Assembly (NCBI GenBank): GCA_027038695.1 | Contig: JALWHA010000217.1 | Location: forward strand, 1 to 9,279 | From: Acidobacteriota bacterium | Lineage (GTDB): Bacteria; Acidobacteriota; Holophagae; Thermotomaculales; Thermotomaculaceae | Length of the DNA stretch: 9,279 nucleotides | Direction of reading: 5' to 3' | Shown: piece by piece, positions 5,820 through 9,279 of the stretch | Layout of the letters: each line of letters begins with the position of its first letter | Position numbering within the stretch: the first letter of the stretch is position 1 | The notes under the pieces: generated by a model | Told to the model about the DNA's origin: nothing | Database searches by the model: none | What the model saw: only the letters and a program-made list of their open reading frames with translations | Made by a program: the position numbers and the translations under genes

Positions 5820-7598
5820 TTAATCGTCACATACGACCGTGTTTCTTCCTGATTCTTTTGCTTTGTACAACCTTTTATCTGCTTTGCCTATAAGTTCATA
5901 CATCTCTGTTTCGTCTTTTCTTTCATAAACCCCGGCGCTTATTGTTGTTTTGATAATTTTATTTCCGAGAATAAACTCTTTACTGTTGATTAGTTCTCTT
6001 ATGTGTTCCGCTCTTTTGCATGCGTCTTTTTCTTTTGCATACGGCAGGATAGCAAGAATTTCTTCCCCTCCGTATCGTACAATGTAATCGGTGGCTCTAA
6101 AAGATGTTTTAATAATCTTTGAGATCTCCTGCAGTATAAAGTCTCCCGCAAGGTGGCCGTAAGTGTCGTTCACCGTTTTGAAATGGTCTATGTCAAACAT
6201 TATTACGCTTAAAGGGTATTCGTACCTTGTTGCCTTTGATATCTCGTTGTTTGCTATACTTTCTAAAAACACCCTGTTTTTTAATCCCGTTAAAGAATCG
6301 TGGATGGCGGTGTTGAAGAGTTCTTTTTTCTCTTCACCCAATTCCTTTATAAGTATTTCATTTGCAAGGGAAGACGAGAGGGGGTGGATTAGTTTGTCAA
6401 GAGCCTCTTCTATGGTTTTTCTCTGTTTGTCGTTTAATTCTTTTTTCATTACAAAGTATATTACTGCTTTAAGGCTGTTTCTTTTTGATGCAAGAGGGAT
6501 ACAGAATACGTTTAGGTTTTCTTCAATATTGTCTGTTACAAGTTTTATTTTTTCCATGCATTTCGGTTTGCTTATTCCTTTAACAAGTGTTTTTATTATA
6601 CTTTTGTTTTTTTCAATATCAGGTTTTTGGATTTCACCTTTGAGTGTTGAAAATACCGCGTACCAATCTTTTCCATCCTTTTTTTCTCCTTTGTCGTATG
6701 CGTAGGCGATAATATCTTTTATGGGGATATCGTTTTTTTTCAAAGTAATATACGTTTTTCTCAAAACCGTAATAAAATTGCTGTTATTTACTATTTCTTT
6801 AAATACCTCGTTTATTATCTGGTTTGTTTTCAACAGTATTTCTATATTTGATTCGTAAGAGCTTAGAAGGAATAAGCCGCAGTTTAACTCTTTCATTCTG
6901 TTTATCATATAGGGGATCAACTCTTTTTTTATGATTGAGCCGTGTTGCGGGGCTACCAGTTCCGGTTCTTTCTTTTCTATTTCCATTAAAGCGTTTAGCA
7001 GTATCTCCCTGCTTGGGATATAGTGCTCATGGAAGGCTTTTAAACTTGCAAAGTAATTTTCGTCTTCAGCGAACAGCTTGAACTCTTCCGTGAAGCCTCC
7101 GAACAGGTCGCTTGAGAAAAGAGTTTTTGTCTTTCTGTCAAAGGTGCAGAAAGCACCGGGGAAATGAGCGTAAGGAGTAAAAATAAAATCAAGTATTTTA
7201 TTGTTTTTTAGAATAAGCCTCCACTTGTTTTTTTCAACAAGGTAAAAGGGTGTTTCCCATTTGTAATGTTTGAGAAGTGCCTGCGCCCTCCAATGGGTGA
7301 CAATGAATTTGTCTTTTCTCGGAATGAGTTTTTCAAGTGTGGATATGCATCCGGTAATATCAGGATCCTGGTGATGGCAGATTATGTATTTTATCTTGTT
7401 TAACGGTGTGATTTGGGTAATTTTATTTATTGTAATAGGGAAAGTTATCATGCTCCCCGGATCAATTAAAACCGATTCGTCTCCGTTTTTTATTAAATAA
7501 ACATGGCATTGAAAAGGGTCATTAGGTATTTGATACCCTACCCAGAAGATATCTTCCGCGATTTCTATAGGTTTTGAATAATCCATTTTGCATCCCAT
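5820..7598 (-). CDS. diguanylate cyclase with N-terminal ODP-type diiron sensor domain (ODP-GAF-like-GGDEF)
   Basis: A 592-residue soluble sensor predicted to make c-di-GMP from two GTP. Residues 1-240 form a metallo-beta-lactamase fold of the ODP/flavodiiron class. By position the metal ligands are H76, D78 and D80 (in HHQDPD), H145 (TPYAHFPG), D164 (FSSDLFGG) and H219 (APQHG). The flavodoxin domain of true flavodiiron reductases is absent, which favours O2, iron or NO sensing over catalysis. Residues 250-410 look like a divergent GAF domain, leading through a short helix (410-428) to GGDEF: HDSLTGLKNR (433-442), FDIDHFKTVNDTYGH (468-482), active-site RYGGEEI (508-514) and an inhibitory I-site R501-A-T-D504 five residues before GGEEI. 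No membrane segment is seen. The start is uncertain: ATG 7598 has no ribosome site; ATG 7586 (M5) is equally possible. It is transcribed alone. Confidence 0.88.
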   Translation of the reverse strand: MGCKMDYSKPIEIAEDIFWVGYQIPNDPFQCHVYLIKNGDESVLIDPGSMITFPITINKITQITPLNKIKYIICHHQDPDITGCISTLEKLIPRKDKFIVTHWRAQALLKHYKWETPFYLVEKNKWRLILKNNKILDFIFTPYAHFPGAFCTFDRKTKTLFSSDLFGGFTEEFKLFAEDENYFASLKAFHEHYIPSREILLNALMEIEKKEPELVAPQHGSIIKKELIPYMINRMKELNCGLFLLSSYESNIEILLKTNQIINEVFKEIVNNSNFITVLRKTYITLKKNDIPIKDIIAYAYDKGEKKDGKDWYAVFSTLKGEIQKPDIEKNKSIIKTLVKGISKPKCMEKIKLVTDNIEENLNVFCIPLASKRNSLKAVIYFVMKKELNDKQRKTIEEALDKLIHPLSSSLANEILIKELGEEKKELFNTAIHDSLTGLKNRVFLESIANNEISKATRYEYPLSVIMFDIDHFKTVNDTYGHLAGDFILQEISKIIKTSFRATDYIVRYGGEEILAILPYAKEKDACKRAEHIRELINSKEFILGNKIIKTTISAGVYERKDETEMYELIGKADKRLYKAKESGRNTVVCDD

Positions 7599-7616
7599 AA
7601 TTGTTATTTTATTTGT

Positions 7617-7645
7617 ATTATAATATTTTTAATTCCTATGTACAA
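7617..7645 (-). promoter_or_regulatory. promoter of the diguanylate cyclase gene
   Basis: On the minus strand a perfect TATAAT at 7622-7617 follows TTGTAC at 7645-7640 after 17 bases. The -35 box keeps only the TTG. A start near 7610 would leave a 12-base leader to the first ATG or 24 bases to the second, with no clear Shine-Dalgarno sequence, so translation may be weak. Confidence 0.45.
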
Positions 7646-7666
7646 AATTTAAATAATTTTTTAACT

Positions 7667-7694
7667 TTTTCAAATAGGCGAAATAGGATATTAT
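7667..7694 (+). promoter_or_regulatory. weak candidate promoter of the P-loop kinase-like gene
   Basis: TTTTCA (7667-7672, 4 of 6) and TATTAT (7689-7694, 5 of 6) are spaced by 16 bases, putting the start near 7701, ahead of the CGGAGG site at 7716-7721. A short direct repeat AAATAGG (7672-7678 and 7681-7687) fills the spacer and could be a regulator site. TATAAA at 7702-7707 is an alternative -10 box without a matching -35. Confidence 0.33.
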
Positions 7695-7727
7695 TTATAG
7701 GTATAAAATCCAGAACGGAGGTTTTAA

Positions 7728-8492
7728 ATGGGAGTTGAGAGAAACACCTTTGACATCGTCATTGTTAACGGAAGGCCTGCCGCGGGGAAATCCGAGGTGA
7801 TAGATTTTTTAAAGAGTGTTCCATTAGAAGAGAGGATTGAGAAGTACCATATAGGCGAGTTTGAGGAGATTGACGATTTCCCTATTTTGTGGGAAAGGTT
7901 TGAAGACGACGATATACTTGAAGAGATGGGTTTGCCGAGAGTGTTTACAAATAAGTATTTTGAATACGAGGGAAAAAGGTACGAAGGTTATACCTTTAAG
8001 GAAAAGTGGTTCTGGAATTTTTTGATTAAAAAACTAAACCTTTTATACGAAAAGAAGTTGAGGGATAACCCGAATTACCACGACAAATACACACTTTTGG
8101 TGGAGTTTTCAAGGGGAAGCGAACACGGAGGTTTTAAAACCGCGTATCAGTATCTTTCCGATGAAATACTTTCAAAAGCGGGAACATTGTACATTCAGGT
8201 AACCTGGGAAGAGTCTTTGAGGAAAAACAGGAGAAGGTTTAACCCGGACAGGCCTGATTCATGGCTTGAACATGCGCTGGAAGATAAAAAATTGGAGATG
8301 CTTTATAAGGAATCCGATTGGGAAGAGTTTACTTCAGGAGACCCTGATTTTATACATGTTAAGGATTTTAAAGTACCTTATGCCGTTTTTAACAATATGC
8401 CGGAAAAAACAGACGACCCGGCGAAGATAAAGCCTCACCTTGAAGAGGTAATGAAAAAACTCTGGGAAAACTATAAAAAGATACATTCATAA
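7728..8492 (+). CDS. P-loop kinase-like protein of unknown function
   Basis: A 254-residue soluble protein I cannot assign to a named family. A Walker A motif is clear: GRPAAGKS (15-22) after the beta strand DIVIVN, as in small-molecule kinases. A second strand ending in an acidic residue, TLLVEFSRG (122-130), could be Walker B-like. An arginine-rich stretch RKNRRRFNPDRPDS (165-178) resembles the lid of nucleoside or adenylate-type kinases. The segment HIGEFEEIDDFPILWERFEDDD (41-62) is strongly acidic and may bind substrate or metal. There is no signal peptide or membrane segment. Translation should be strong, with CGGAGG six bases before the ATG. It is a single-gene unit with its own terminator, divergent from the diguanylate cyclase. 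A phosphotransferase acting on a nucleotide or other small molecule is my best guess; the substrate is unknown. Confidence 0.8.
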   Translation: MGVERNTFDIVIVNGRPAAGKSEVIDFLKSVPLEERIEKYHIGEFEEIDDFPILWERFEDDDILEEMGLPRVFTNKYFEYEGKRYEGYTFKEKWFWNFLIKKLNLLYEKKLRDNPNYHDKYTLLVEFSRGSEHGGFKTAYQYLSDEILSKAGTLYIQVTWEESLRKNRRRFNPDRPDSWLEHALEDKKLEMLYKESDWEEFTSGDPDFIHVKDFKVPYAVFNNMPEKTDDPAKIKPHLEEVMKKLWENYKKIHS

Positions 8493-8522
8493 ATAAAAAA
8501 CGGTTCTTTAAAAAATATTTTC

Positions 8523-8556
8523 AAAGCCTCTCTGTTTTTTAACAGGGGGGCTTTTT
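8523..8556 (+). terminator. Rho-independent terminator after the P-loop gene
   Basis: A 14-pair stem (8523-8536 with 8541-8554, including two G-T pairs) closes on a TTTT loop and ends in a run of five T residues (8552-8556). It lies 30 bases before the next start codon, so it also insulates the transporter gene or could attenuate it if there is read-through. Confidence 0.88.
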
Positions 8557-8586
8557 GTATAGTTAAAAAACTCAAAAGGAGAGTTT

Positions 8587-9279
8587 ATGAATAGTTTTTT
8601 TAAGTCAATCCCCGTAATTTTGTTGATTGTGGTTGAATCTTTTGTATATGCTTACTATTCCCATGATCTGTTCGTGGCTATTTTACCATTTGTGGTTATT
8701 GCCATAATCACTTACCTTTATTCGCTAAACAACCCTGTCAATCACAGCAAGGCATTTAGAATCAGGTCGTACTTTAACTGGTTAATTTTAGGTTTATCTT
8801 ACGCTTCTCTCTATATGGGCAGGTATAATTTAACGGTTGCCTCCGCAAAGTTTGACGAAATAGGGCTAATGTCCAAAGAGGCTTTCGGGGCAATATTCGG
8901 CATAGGTGCGGTTGTTTACGGTGTTTCTTTTATAGTAAACGGGCCCCTTGCCGATAAATTGGGGGGTAAAAAGACAATAATAATCGCAGCGGTAGGTGCC
9001 GCTTTAGCCAATGCTGTTTTAGGACATATTACCTATACGGTTATGAAAACTGGGGAAACGGCTAATCAACTCTTCTGGCCTTTTCTTATTTTTTACGCTA
9101 TAAATATGTACTTTCAGAGTTTCGGTGCTGTTTCAATAGTAAAAGTTAACGCTGCATGGTTTCACATAAAAGAGAGGGGGGTTTTCGGAGGGATATTCGG
9201 AACTTTGATATCGTTGGGGATATTCCTTGCCTTTGACTTAAACGGAATGATACTGAATGAGACAAAAACCTTTGTAAAC
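8587..9279 (+). CDS. MFS transporter, organophosphate:phosphate antiporter (GlpT/UhpT) type, C-terminus outside window
   Basis: The first 231 residues of an inner-membrane major facilitator; the frame is still open at the right edge. The core begins at about residue 63 with LILGLSYASLYMGRYNLTVA, the first helix of the OPA family, including the conserved arginine (R79) and asparagine (N81). It continues through FGAIFGIGAVVYGVSFIVNG to the MFS loop motif GPLADKLGGKK (119-129), and then FQSFGAVSIVKVNAAWF with ERGVFGGIFG (196-205), equivalent to the family's FQ...W...ERG segment. Two additional hydrophobic stretches (about 8-23 and 27-46) precede the usual helix 1. AGGAG lies five bases before the ATG. 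TATAGT at 8558-8563 is a possible -10 box overlapping the terminator's T-run, with no good -35. The substrate could be glycerol-3-phosphate, a sugar phosphate or another organic anion. Confidence 0.82.
   Translation, partial: MNSFFKSIPVILLIVVESFVYAYYSHDLFVAILPFVVIAIITYLYSLNNPVNHSKAFRIRSYFNWLILGLSYASLYMGRYNLTVASAKFDEIGLMSKEAFGAIFGIGAVVYGVSFIVNGPLADKLGGKKTIIIAAVGAALANAVLGHITYTVMKTGETANQLFWPFLIFYAINMYFQSFGAVSIVKVNAAWFHIKERGVFGGIFGTLISLGIFLAFDLNGMILNETKTFVN

Noticed and set aside
6163..6705. 180-codon open frame on the plus strand inside the diguanylate cyclase gene
   Set aside because: It is antisense to the conserved GGDEF and middle regions, is Ser/Phe-rich as expected for such a shadow, and has no ribosome site or recognisable domain.
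1..9279. tRNA, rRNA, CRISPR array, insertion sequence or prophage
   Set aside because: I saw no cloverleaf, spaced identical repeats, transposase motifs, terminal inverted repeats or phage-type genes anywhere in the window.

Overview
This is an A+T-rich bacterial chromosome segment. Genes are tightly packed, most have good GGAGG-type ribosome binding sites, and arginine codons are strongly biased to AGA/AGG. Peptidoglycan synthesis (murB), a diguanylate cyclase and Rho-independent terminators mark it as bacterial. An oxygen-binding-type diiron sensor domain, a biotin-dependent carboxyltransferase and a YeeE-type sulfur transporter would suit an anaerobe or microaerophile. That lifestyle is inference, and I cannot name a phylum. 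I see no insertion sequence, phage gene, CRISPR array, tRNA or rRNA; the window looks like ordinary core and accessory chromosome.

Layout: (1) 1-41, a possible start of a gene running off the left edge, minus strand. (2) 48-422, a small Rieske 2Fe-2S protein on the minus strand, divergent from (3) a YeeE/YedE-family sulfur-compound permease at 538-1542. Their sigma-70-type promoters sit back to back in the shared gap. (4) 1673-4679, a likely two-gene operon: an acyl-CoA carboxyltransferase (PccB/MmdA type) and a long, animal-like adenylosuccinate lyase (purB), closed by a strong terminator. (5) 4680-4893, a 214-base gap with unexpected structure: a minus-strand sigma-54-type -24/-12 element, a perfect 13-base palindrome about 95 bases upstream of it, and two hairpins downstream, the last of which also works as a terminator on the minus strand. 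Together these could encode a roughly 60-nt sigma-54-dependent small RNA. (6) 4894-5817, murB (GTG start), converging with only 2 bases to spare on (7) 5820-7598, a minus-strand diguanylate cyclase that joins an ODP-type metallo-beta-lactamase diiron domain, a GAF-like middle and an intact GGDEF domain. (8) 7728-8492, a P-loop kinase-like protein of unknown function with its own terminator. (9) 8587 to the right edge, the N-terminal part of an MFS transporter of the organophosphate antiporter (GlpT/UhpT) type with an extra N-terminal membrane hairpin.

Most genes here are not obviously one pathway. The two functional ideas worth following are an oxygen- or iron-responsive c-di-GMP switch (the ODP-GGDEF protein) and the putative sigma-54 small RNA between purB and murB. 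The divergent Rieske/YeeE pair may be co-regulated and could relate to uptake and redox handling of thiosulfate or another reduced sulfur compound.
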